DNA from: Scybalousia_A sp964626385
GTDB lineage: Bacteria; Bacteroidota; Bacteroidia; Bacteroidales; P3
Length of the DNA stretch: 20,387 nt
Assembly (NCBI GenBank): GCA_964626385.1
Contig: CAZVEO010000046.1
Span: 1-20,387, forward strand
Reading direction: 5' to 3'
Every line of letters starts with the position of its first letter. Within the stretch, counting starts at the first letter, position 1. Under the pieces are notes generated by a model that did not search any database, was not told the origin of the DNA, and saw only the letters and a program-made list of their open reading frames with translations. Position numbers and translations under genes: made by a program. Shown in pieces: positions 1 through 6,841 of this stretch.

Positions 1-893
1 TCCAAGCGTTGTTCTGATAATCATAACCCGCTATCGCTATATCACAATGTGGATTTTGTGCATTTGATGGGTCATTGATTGTATTATCTTGATTAGTAAA
101 AGTAGAGTCAAACTTTGCTGGATTATTACTATTGTAAAGGCTTACTTCATTTCCCAACCCCGCAACAAAATTCCAACGAGAAGTAAGCAAAACTGCTGTA
201 TTAGGAATAACAACGTTATGACTCGTTAAAATAGTTGACCAAATACCTGCACTAAGATAACTCGTATTTGGTAAATAAAAAGTTGCAGGAGAAGAAATAC
301 CGATAAAAGGAGATAAACTACCTCCTGTTCTTATGGTTGGTGGAGTATCTGATTGTAAAGTTATGCTTGATAAATTTCCACAAGCTCTAAAAGCATTAGC
401 ACTTATATATGTTACAGAACTTGGTATAGTTATGCTTGTCAAACCAGTACATCTACTAAAAGCACTAAACTCTAATTTTGTTACAGAATTGGGAATTGTT
501 ACTCTTGTCAAATTTGTACAGTAATAAAAAGCACTGTAACCTATACTTGTTACGCTGTAATTTGTATTGTTACTTGTTATTTGAGAAGGTATTGTGATAG
601 AACCACTAATATTGCTTCTTTTTGTAGCTATTACGGAGCATTCTCTATTTGCAGAATCAGTAACAATATAAGTTAAAGTTTCAGTAATTATTGAATCGCC
701 TTCGCTTAAGAATGTTTGAGCGGGGGAAATTAGTGGTATTGCACAAAAGATAGTTAATAAAAGAAAGGTTTTAAAATGTTTTAAAGAGGTTAAGTGTTTG
801 ATTGTTAATGTTTTACCCCCCCCCTATACTACCAAAAGCAAGCGAAAAGGCTTTTTCTTGGTGGTTGGTTTGCTTTGTTAAAAATGAATTCAT
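1..893 (-). CDS. BspA-like leucine-rich-repeat surface protein, 3' end outside window, frame broken at a poly-G tract
   Basis: Read on the minus strand, an open frame from about 814 down to 1 has no stop. It encodes a hydrophobic signal peptide (core TFLLLTIFCAIPLIS, then PAQ), a short spacer, and about three BspA-type LRR_5 repeats with the pattern AF..C..L..ITIP.SVT, then a non-repetitive region that runs off the window edge. This frame has no ATG, GTG or TTG before the signal peptide. An ATG at 893-891 lies in a different frame, which ends at TAA (815-813) directly after nine G. With eight G the ATG frame runs straight into the signal peptide, giving an N-terminal extension of about 40 residues. 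A -7 box sits 35-42 nt upstream of this ATG, which supports it as the start. BspA-like proteins are usually exported and often adhesive; a C-terminal sorting domain would lie outside the window. As written, the gene is out of frame. Confidence 0.8.
816..824 (-). repeat. Poly-G tract (G9 on the coding strand), candidate slippage site
   Basis: Nine consecutive C on the plus strand (G9 on the coding strand) lie in the early coding region of the BspA-like gene. In DNA this AT-rich, such a run is unlikely by chance. With nine G, translation from the ATG at 893 stops immediately after the run. With eight or eleven G, it continues into the signal peptide and LRR region. Homopolymeric G/C tracts are a known substrate for slipped-strand phase variation of surface proteins. 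A one-base assembly or sequencing error would look the same. Confidence 0.75.
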
Positions 894-927
894 TGTTCTT
901 TTAAATTTTAAATTATTAATTATTTTG

Positions 928-935
928 CAAAAATA
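928..935 (-). promoter_or_regulatory. Bacteroidota -7 box for the BspA-like gene
   Basis: The minus strand reads TATTTTTG followed by C, which fits TAnnTTTG. It lies about 35 nt upstream of the ATG at 893. No clear -33 TTG is seen at the expected spacing, so the call rests on the -7 element. Confidence 0.5.
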
Positions 936-991
936 ACATTTTTTTTGAAATTATAAGAAAGTGCTATTTTATATGTTCTTATATAAACAAC

Positions 992-1648
992 CTAATTGCT
1001 GAAAACGTATTGTAAAATATTTGCTCCCATTCTCAAAGCGTCTGTGTGTTTTTCTTCGCTGTCGTTATGTACAGAGGTGTCTTCCCAACCATCTCCCAAA
1101 TCACACTCATATGTATAGAAACATATAAGTCGGCCTTCCCAAAAAAGACCATACCCTTTTGGTGTCTTGTTGTCATGTTCGTGTATTTTTGGCAAACCAT
1201 TGGGAAAGTTAAATTTTTGATGGTAAATAGCGTGAGAAGTAGATAATAAAACAAATTCCAATTCTGGAAAAACTTTTTTCATTTCCCTGCGAATAAAAAC
1301 ATCCAAGCCATAATTATCATCTATATGCAAAAAACCTCCTCCCAAAAGGTATGTTCTAAGATTTTTTGCTTCAGCATCAGAAAATACAATATTTCCGTGT
1401 CCTGTTATATGGACGAAGGGGTAAAAAAACAATTCACTGCTACCCACATCCACAGTAGCATAATCTGGAGACAATTCGGTATTAAGTTCTCTATTGCAAA
1501 ATGTAATAAGATTTTTTAAGGAAGTAGGGTTGGCATACCAATCACCACCTCCGCCATATTTCAAAAGAGCGATAGTATTATAATTTTGAGCAAAGCCAAA
1601 TAAAGAAACAAGTAGAGCAAATAAGCAAAATAAATTCTTTTTTAACAT
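992..1648 (-). CDS. DUF4159 domain-containing exported protein
   Basis: 218 residues, starting with a signal peptide (MLKKNLFCLFALLVSLFGFAQ). The rest matches the DUF4159 family as I recall it: an early LKYGGGGDWYANP segment, then VHITGHGNIVFSDAEAKNLRTYL, then GGFLHIDDNYG, and near the end a GRLICFYTYECDLGDGWED stretch. The length is normal for the Bacteroidota members. The fold is thought to be related to class I glutamine amidotransferases, but the catalytic Cys of true amidotransferases is not evident and the role is unknown. It is the last gene of a three-gene minus-strand operon, 13 nt after rsmE. The ATG directly precedes the signal peptide, so the start is secure. Confidence 0.88.
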   Translation of the reverse strand: MLKKNLFCLFALLVSLFGFAQNYNTIALLKYGGGGDWYANPTSLKNLITFCNRELNTELSPDYATVDVGSSELFFYPFVHITGHGNIVFSDAEAKNLRTYLLGGGFLHIDDNYGLDVFIRREMKKVFPELEFVLLSTSHAIYHQKFNFPNGLPKIHEHDNKTPKGYGLFWEGRLICFYTYECDLGDGWEDTSVHNDSEEKHTDALRMGANILQYVFSN

Positions 1649-1661
1649 GGTTGAGAAAAAG

Positions 1662-2366
1662 TTATTGATTAAGAAAATGCAAAGTACTTAGCGCATAAAG
1701 TCCTGCTGTTTCTGTTCTAAGTCTTTGTGCGCCAAGTGTGATAAGAGAAAAATTATTGTTTAAAGCCAATTCCACTTCATCAGGAGAAAAATCGCCCTCT
1801 GGTCCTATCAAAATAATATAAGATGAATGGGGAGAGCAAATATCTTTAATAAAGCCTCTATTCTCACCCTCACAACAAGCCAAAAGTTTTTGCTCCGCCG
1901 TGGTTTCTTCTACAAAATTTTTAAATTTGGTAAGCGGATGAATAATTGGTTTATAAGCCTTTAAGGATTGTTTCATAGCAGATATTACAATTCTTTCCAA
2001 ACGCTCCAAATTTATATGTTTTCTTTCAGAATGTTCACACAATAGAAAAGTAATCTCATCTACCCCTATTTCAGTGGCTTTTTCTATTAGCCACTCTATT
2101 CTGTCAATATTTTTTGTTGGAGCAATGGCAAGATGTATTCTAAAATTTCTTTCCTCCTTATCTTTCTCTTTTGACAATACTCTTAAAGTACAGCGAGAAG
2201 GATTGGCTTCTAATATTTCTGACTTAAAGAAAAAGCCTTTGCCATTAGCAAGAAAAATTTCTTCTCCTTCTCTCTTCCTTAACACTCTAACCAAATGAGA
2301 AGACTCTTCCTTATTTAGAGTAAAAACGTCCTCATTCTCATAATTAGAGTCAAAAACTACTTGCAT
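1662..2366 (-). CDS. rsmE: 16S rRNA (uracil(1498)-N3)-methyltransferase RsmE
   Basis: RsmE methylates N3 of U1498 in 16S rRNA of the 30S subunit, using S-adenosylmethionine. The protein is 234 residues, the usual family length. It has a PUA-like N-terminal part (about 1-70) with HLVRVLRKREGEEIFLANGKG, then a SPOUT trefoil-knot domain. Knot signatures are IGPEGDFSPDEVELA near residue 187 and LGAQRLRTETAGLYAL near residue 211. A TTG at 2375 would add three residues (MIK), but the ATG at 2366 gives the family-typical start, MQVVFDSNY, so I use it. It lies between the beta-barrel gene (15 nt upstream) and the DUF4159 gene (13 nt downstream), so the three are probably cotranscribed. Confidence 0.95.
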   Translation of the reverse strand: MQVVFDSNYENEDVFTLNKEESSHLVRVLRKREGEEIFLANGKGFFFKSEILEANPSRCTLRVLSKEKDKEERNFRIHLAIAPTKNIDRIEWLIEKATEIGVDEITFLLCEHSERKHINLERLERIVISAMKQSLKAYKPIIHPLTKFKNFVEETTAEQKLLACCEGENRGFIKDICSPHSSYIILIGPEGDFSPDEVELALNNNFSLITLGAQRLRTETAGLYALSTLHFLNQ

Positions 2367-2381
2367 TTTTATCAAAAAATA

Positions 2382-3221
2382 CTATAAAGAATAACCCAAA
2401 CCTATTGATAAGAAAGGAGCTATATTTGCTTTTGAAGTACCTTCGTGGTATTGTTCTATATAACCTTTGTCAAAGTAGTAGCCCGAATATTTATCATCGT
2501 ATTGCATTTGATACTCAACTCCTGCTTGCATTCTAATTCTCCAATCGGCAGAGAGTTCCATCATATAGCCCAAAACCACTCTTGCAGTAGGTCTTACGTG
2601 AGTTAAAGAAACGCTGTTGTCATCTTGTTGTATGGAAGCAGCATAATCAGAAAACTGAGATATATCTGTGCTTATGCCATAATGCTCATCTACAATAACA
2701 TAATCCAAAGCCAAATCTCTTTGTCCAAGCATAAAGTTAACTCCTGCAGCAACTCCCAAAGAAAGACTGCTACGATTAAAATTGTAATACCAATTAAAAT
2801 TCAACAATAAAGGAATTTCTGTATATGATTTATAAGAATCTCTTTTGACCAAATCGTGGCTACCAAGCGCCTCTACTTTTATGTCTTTGCCAAAATATCT
2901 GCTAACACCAATTTGCACACCATAACCTAAAGTAAAACGAGAGGATATTGCACTTGGACGAGTTTTATGTTCAAAACCTATTCTAAACCCTGCTCCCCAA
3001 GGGTTAGTATTCTCAAAATTGGACAACATATTCATATTTGCCTCTACATCAAGGGTAATAAAGTTTTCGGTAACTCTTCTTTTATAATCACCTGTTCTCC
3101 AATCGTTCATCTGAGAAAAAACATTAGTTGAATTGTTATATACATCAACTTGTTTTTCTTTTTCAGCAAATACTTGCAAGGCAAATACAAGCACTGCAAA
3201 CAGAGGAAATATTCTTTTCAT
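2382..3221 (-). CDS. Outer-membrane beta-barrel protein (porin-like)
   Basis: 279 residues beginning with a signal peptide (MKRIFPLFAVLVFALQVFA). The mature part is rich in alternating aromatic and polar segments typical of beta-strands, for example WGAGFRIGFEHKTR, RFTLGYGVQIGVSRYFG, LPLL-like LLLNFNWYYNF and SLSLGVAAGVNFML. It ends with IAPFLSIGLGYSL, an aromatic/hydrophobic final strand as in OmpA-like or PorT-like barrels that fold through the BAM complex. It is the first gene of the operon with rsmE and the DUF4159 gene and has a clear promoter upstream. The substrate or binding partner cannot be told from the sequence. Confidence 0.82.
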   Translation of the reverse strand: MKRIFPLFAVLVFALQVFAEKEKQVDVYNNSTNVFSQMNDWRTGDYKRRVTENFITLDVEANMNMLSNFENTNPWGAGFRIGFEHKTRPSAISSRFTLGYGVQIGVSRYFGKDIKVEALGSHDLVKRDSYKSYTEIPLLLNFNWYYNFNRSSLSLGVAAGVNFMLGQRDLALDYVIVDEHYGISTDISQFSDYAASIQQDDNSVSLTHVRPTARVVLGYMMELSADWRIRMQAGVEYQMQYDDKYSGYYFDKGYIEQYHEGTSKANIAPFLSIGLGYSL

Positions 3222-3263
3222 ACCTATAATTTTTGTAGTTTATGCTTATAAAATTTCAATTTT

Positions 3264-3294
3264 CAAAATTATAAATATTTCCTTGATTAGACAA
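3264..3294 (-). promoter_or_regulatory. Promoter of the beta-barrel-rsmE-DUF4159 operon
   Basis: On the minus strand a -33 TTG (plus 3292-3294, within TTTG) is followed after 20 nt by the -7 box TAATTTTG (plus 3264-3271). Spacing and sequence fit the Bacteroidota sigma-ABfr consensus. The 5' leader would be about 40 nt before the ATG at 3221. Confidence 0.65.
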
Positions 3295-3366
3295 ATATTT
3301 CATAGTTTTTTTTAATTTCTTGCTAAAAAGTTGCTTTCCAAACTAATAAAAGAAAACAAAAAATAC

Positions 3367-3374
3367 TACCTTTG
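3367..3374 (+). promoter_or_regulatory. -7 box immediately upstream of the YejM-like gene
   Basis: TACCTTTG followed by C, a good TAnnTTTG match, ends only 4 nt before the ATG at 3379. Transcription would start at or within a few bases of that ATG, giving a leaderless or nearly leaderless mRNA. No -33 TTG is seen at normal spacing. The box argues against the upstream in-frame ATG at 3331. Confidence 0.6.
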
Positions 3375-3378
3375 CACA

Positions 3379-5238
3379 ATGAGTAAGAGTATAGATAGAA
3401 AAAGCAATTTACTTTGTGGTTTTGTGTTTTATGCCTTGTCTTCCTTTGTTTTGGGCATGGTGTTTTTCTCTTATATGTTTGGTGTGGGAGATAATTCTTT
3501 TATGGACTTTGCGGGTTGGGTATATTTTTTCTTTGCCTGCTTGACTCATTCTTTGTTGTTAATGTTATGTGTTTTTGCTCTTGTTTTTATACCTTTGTAT
3601 TTTGTAAAAGTAAAGCAAAAACTTTCTCTCACCATATTTGCTTTTATCAGTGCTTTGATTATTATAGTATGTGTAATAAATAGATACGTTTTCCAAATCT
3701 ATCATTTTCATGTCAATGGTTTTGTTTTGGATATGCTTTTCTCTGAGGGTGCAAGTGAAATATTTGTTTTCTCCCTTCCCATATATATAAAAGCCTTTGC
3801 CATATTGTTGTGTGTTGCTTTGTGTATGTTTTTGATTTTAAAGTTGACCTTGTTTTTATGTAAAAAAATACACAATACCAAAAAGATATATACAACAATT
3901 TTATTTTCTATTGTTGCAATTATGATTGTGAGTCAAACAATGCATATTTATGCCTCTGCAAAGATAAAAACCTCTGTTTTGGAGTCTTCTTCTTTTGTGC
4001 CTTATTATTTTCCTATCAGTATGAACTCTGCTTTGGATAAGTGGGGTATTATTGACAAAAAAAATATTACTGATATAAAATTTAAAGACAAAGCATCTGC
4101 ACTTAATTATCCTCTAAAACCAATAGAAACCACAAAAGTAGAAAAGCCCTTAAATATAGTGCTTATTGTCATAGATTCTTGGAATTATAGGACTTTTACT
4201 CAACAAGGTATGCCTAACACCTACTCTTTTATGCAAGAAGCGGACTTCTTTTCTCATCATTTGAGTAGTAGCAATGGTACAAGGGGAGGGCTTTTCGGCT
4301 TATTTACTGCTCTCTCTCCTTATTATTGGAAAAGTTTTGAATACTCTTCTTTGCGTCCTATTTTCTTTGATGTGTTAGAAAAAAACAAATATCAAATACA
4401 ACTATACCCTTCGGCAACCTTAAAATCACCTCCTTTTGATAGAGTACTTTTCAAGCAACTTAAACAAATAAACACCTCTACCGGAGGCAAAACCGCCTAT
4501 GAAAGAGATTGCAATATAACCAATAATTTTATAAAGGATTTGCCTGCTTATACAGAAAACAAACAGCCCTTTTTTACTCTTCTTTTCTATGATTTGCCAC
4601 ATGCTATTTCTTTGCCAAAAGAAAAAAATACACATTTTCAACCTGCTTGGGACTATGCCGATTATTCCAAACTAAATAATAATATAGACCCTTTGCCTTT
4701 TTATAACTTATATAGGAATTGTGTCTATCAAGTGGATAGTCTTGTGGGTATGGTTGTGGAAAATCTTAAAAAACATAATCTTTTGGAAAATACGGTTATA
4801 ATCATAACCGGTGACCATGGACAAGAGTTTAATGAAAATCACAAAAATTACTGGGGACATTCTGGTAATTATTCCAAATATCAAATACAAGTACCACTTA
4901 TCTTTTATTGTCCAAATGTAAAAAGCAAAACCTATAAGCATCAAACAACACATTATGATATAGTACCAACCCTTATGAATATGTTTTTGGGAGTAAAGAA
5001 TCAGCCTGGAGATTATTCTATGGGAAAATATCTTTATGATACGAAACAAAATGGATGGCACATTGTTGGCAACGACCTAAACTATGCCTTTATTACAGAA
5101 CAAGGCTACATAATAGAAAAAAGTGGAGCAGGGTATGTAAAAGTATACGACTCCAACCTTAACCTGCAAACTAACTATAACCTATCTGCCAAACAAATAA
5201 ACGATAACTTAATACGACTAAATAAGTTTTTCAAATAA
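3379..5238 (+). CDS. YejM/PbgA-like inner-membrane protein with sulfatase-fold domain
   Basis: 619 residues from the ATG at 3379; an in-frame ATG at 3331 lies upstream of the -7 box and is less likely. The N-terminal part has about five hydrophobic segments (roughly residues 15-190) with the DUF3413-like stretch YHFHVNGFVLDMLFSEGA. From about residue 258 there is a periplasmic alkaline-phosphatase-superfamily domain: VLIVIDSWNYR (D266), SSNGTRGGLFGLF (T301), SATLKSPPFDR, TGDHGQEF (D479, H480) and WGHSG (H494). The metal-ligand and nucleophile-type residues are therefore present. In Enterobacteria YejM (PbgA, LapC) controls lipopolysaccharide synthesis through LapB/FtsH, with a disputed enzymatic activity. 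A role in envelope lipid homeostasis is likely, but a phosphoethanolamine-transferase or LTA-synthase-like activity cannot be excluded. It is divergent from the outer-membrane operon and followed by a palindromic repeat. Confidence 0.85.
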   Translation: MSKSIDRKSNLLCGFVFYALSSFVLGMVFFSYMFGVGDNSFMDFAGWVYFFFACLTHSLLLMLCVFALVFIPLYFVKVKQKLSLTIFAFISALIIIVCVINRYVFQIYHFHVNGFVLDMLFSEGASEIFVFSLPIYIKAFAILLCVALCMFLILKLTLFLCKKIHNTKKIYTTILFSIVAIMIVSQTMHIYASAKIKTSVLESSSFVPYYFPISMNSALDKWGIIDKKNITDIKFKDKASALNYPLKPIETTKVEKPLNIVLIVIDSWNYRTFTQQGMPNTYSFMQEADFFSHHLSSSNGTRGGLFGLFTALSPYYWKSFEYSSLRPIFFDVLEKNKYQIQLYPSATLKSPPFDRVLFKQLKQINTSTGGKTAYERDCNITNNFIKDLPAYTENKQPFFTLLFYDLPHAISLPKEKNTHFQPAWDYADYSKLNNNIDPLPFYNLYRNCVYQVDSLVGMVVENLKKHNLLENTVIIITGDHGQEFNENHKNYWGHSGNYSKYQIQVPLIFYCPNVKSKTYKHQTTHYDIVPTLMNMFLGVKNQPGDYSMGKYLYDTKQNGWHIVGNDLNYAFITEQGYIIEKSGAGYVKVYDSNLNLQTNYNLSAKQINDNLIRLNKFFK

Positions 5239-5240
5239 CC

Positions 5241-5337
5241 CAGGCACACCCACAGGGTGCTTTTTATATGGCAAAGCCGTTAAAAAACACATACGCTTAG
5301 CGTCTTTAAAACAGCCTGTGGCTGCAGGCTGTGCCTG
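5241..5337. repeat. Composite palindromic intergenic repeat, copy A
   Basis: Starting 3 nt after the YejM-like stop codon is a string of short hairpins. CACCC-ACA-GGGTG (5247-5259) is followed by T-rich sequence. GGC-AAA-GCC (5270-5278) is followed by GTTAAAA. ACGCT-T-AGCGT (5293-5303) is followed by CTTTAAAA. CAGCCTG and CAGGCTG (5312-5331) form a 7-bp stem. The whole is bounded by an 8-bp inverted repeat, CAGGCACA (5241-5248) and TGTGCCTG (5330-5337). The first three modules recur in the same order at 20200-20261. It could act as a transcription terminator or mRNA 3'-end stabiliser, or be a REP/MITE-like mobile repeat. Confidence 0.8.
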
Positions 5338-5365
5338 TGTTTGTAAAAACTCATTATAACTTACA

Positions 5366-5397
5366 TTGATTTATTTATAACTTTTGTTATAATTTTG
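5366..5397 (+). promoter_or_regulatory. Promoter of the phosphoesterase-transporter-DUF389 operon
   Basis: TTG at 5366-5368, then 21 nt, then TAATTTTG (5390-5397) followed by C. This fits the Bacteroidota consensus. The ATG at 5420 follows after 22 nt. Confidence 0.6.
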
Positions 5398-5419
5398 CAA
5401 CTCAAAAAAAACATTATTT

Positions 5420-5914
5420 ATGACTAAGGTAGGAGTAATGAGTGATAGTCACGGCAGGGTTGCTGAGCAAGTGTTTGATTTTTTTAAGGATGTAGATATT
5501 ATTTTGCACGCTGGAGATATAGGAGGCAAAGAGGTTGTTAATAAACTCAGAGCAAGAAAAAAACTTGTGGCTGTTTATGGAAATTGTGATGATAAGTATT
5601 TGGACAATGAAATAAAGGGTATAATCTCTTTCAAAATAGAACAGGTAAAAATACTTATGACTCATATAGGTGGCTACCCAAAGCATTATAATAAAAGTGT
5701 TATTCCTTATTTTGTATCTGAAAAACCAGATATTTTTATTTGCGGACATTCTCATATACTAAAAATAATGTACGACAAAGAGTGGAATTTCCTATTAATA
5801 AACCCCGGTGCCTGTGGTTATCAGGGCTTTCATTTGGTTTCCACTTTAGCAAGATTTGTTATAGACGGCAAAGAAATAAAGGATATGGAAGTAATGAATT
5901 TTGATAAATTTTAA
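5420..5914 (+). CDS. YfcE/MJ0936-type metallophosphoesterase
   Basis: A small cytoplasmic calcineurin-like phosphoesterase of 164 residues, typical for the YfcE family. All metal-binding motifs are visible: DSHG (residues 9-12), GD in HAGDIGG (D33), GNCDD (53-57, the GNHD/E equivalent), MTHIGG with H81, and GHSH (108-111). Family members hydrolyse phosphodiesters with a two-metal centre, usually Mn; the physiological substrate is often unknown. A NPGACG segment typical of the family follows GHSH. It is the first gene of a tight plus-strand cluster: the next ATG begins 6 nt after its stop, and it has its own promoter after the palindromic repeat. Confidence 0.93.
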   Translation: MTKVGVMSDSHGRVAEQVFDFFKDVDIILHAGDIGGKEVVNKLRARKKLVAVYGNCDDKYLDNEIKGIISFKIEQVKILMTHIGGYPKHYNKSVIPYFVSEKPDIFICGHSHILKIMYDKEWNFLLINPGACGYQGFHLVSTLARFVIDGKEIKDMEVMNFDKF

Positions 5915-5920
5915 TACAAA

Positions 5921-6835
5921 ATGTTACTAAAAAAATACAAAAGTCTATTACTGCCCTTAGCAATAATACTTGGTGTTGTTTTCTATAAAAGACTACACAT
6001 ATTTATAAATCTCGTACCTATTTTCATAACTATTATTTTGTTTTTAGCTTATAGTAGTCTGCATTTTAGGAGGTTAAGGTTTGAGAGAATAAATATTATT
6101 CTTCTATTGGTGCATTTGGTTTCAGCCATAGTTATATATGTGTTGTGTTATGTAGCATTCAAACCTTTGGTTAGTCAAAGTATTTTGGTAGGTTTGATTT
6201 GTCCCGTGGCGAGTGCTTCTTCTGCTGTGGTGGGAGTATTGGGAGGAGATAAGGAAGTGAGTATAGTGCACACTCTTTGCGACAACGCTATGGTTGCCAT
6301 AGTTGCTCCTATAATGTTTTCTATAGCGGAGACTTCGGCTGATATGACTTTTTGGCACTCGGTGGCAATACTAATGGCAAAAGTTTTTCCTATAATGGTG
6401 TTGCCTATGGTTGCCCTTATAATAATGAGACGATTCTTTCCTCGTCAAGCCTTTAAATTGTCTAAATATGATTGGGTCTCTATTTTGCTTTGGTCTATTT
6501 CTTTGATGATAAATTTTGCGGAGACAACTTTTGCCGTTGTACATATGGGAAAACTATACCTTAATGATATAATACTTATTACTATTGCTTCTTTTGTTAT
6601 GTGTGTAGTGCAGTTTTATGCAGGCAAGAAAATAGGCAAACCTTTCAATCAGACCATAGTAGCAGGACAAGCCTTGGGACAAAGAAACACAGGTTTGGGT
6701 ATTTGGATGGCTTATACCTACTTTTCAAACCCATTGACAACAATATATTGTGCAGGCTATTCGCTTTGGCAAAATATGTTTAACAGTCTACAAATGTATT
6801 TGCATGATACTAAAAAGCAAAAAAAAACGTTCTAA
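5921..6835 (+). CDS. BASS-like (bile acid:sodium symporter superfamily) membrane transporter
   Basis: 304 residues, almost entirely hydrophobic, with about nine to ten membrane segments and no signal peptide. Short polar interruptions carry family-like motifs: LICPVASASSAVVGVLGGD near residues 91-109 and GQALGQRNTGLGIWMAYTYF near 248-267. The latter resembles the conserved E/GxxxRN(T/A) region of the BASS fold, where Na+ and substrate bind in unwound helices. The ATG lies 6 nt after the phosphoesterase stop, and the DUF389 gene starts 6 nt after this stop, so the three are likely cotranscribed. The substrate is unknown; bile acids, pantoate or other organic anions are all possible for this superfamily. 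I am fairly sure of the fold class and unsure of the substrate. Confidence 0.75.
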   Translation: MLLKKYKSLLLPLAIILGVVFYKRLHIFINLVPIFITIILFLAYSSLHFRRLRFERINIILLLVHLVSAIVIYVLCYVAFKPLVSQSILVGLICPVASASSAVVGVLGGDKEVSIVHTLCDNAMVAIVAPIMFSIAETSADMTFWHSVAILMAKVFPIMVLPMVALIIMRRFFPRQAFKLSKYDWVSILLWSISLMINFAETTFAVVHMGKLYLNDIILITIASFVMCVVQFYAGKKIGKPFNQTIVAGQALGQRNTGLGIWMAYTYFSNPLTTIYCAGYSLWQNMFNSLQMYLHDTKKQKKTF

Positions 6836-6841
6836 CCTATT

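Noticed and set aside
333..524. Plus-strand open frame with repeats (VTELGIV)
   Set aside because: The repeat comes from the minus-strand LRR units read in antisense; the LRR frame explains it.
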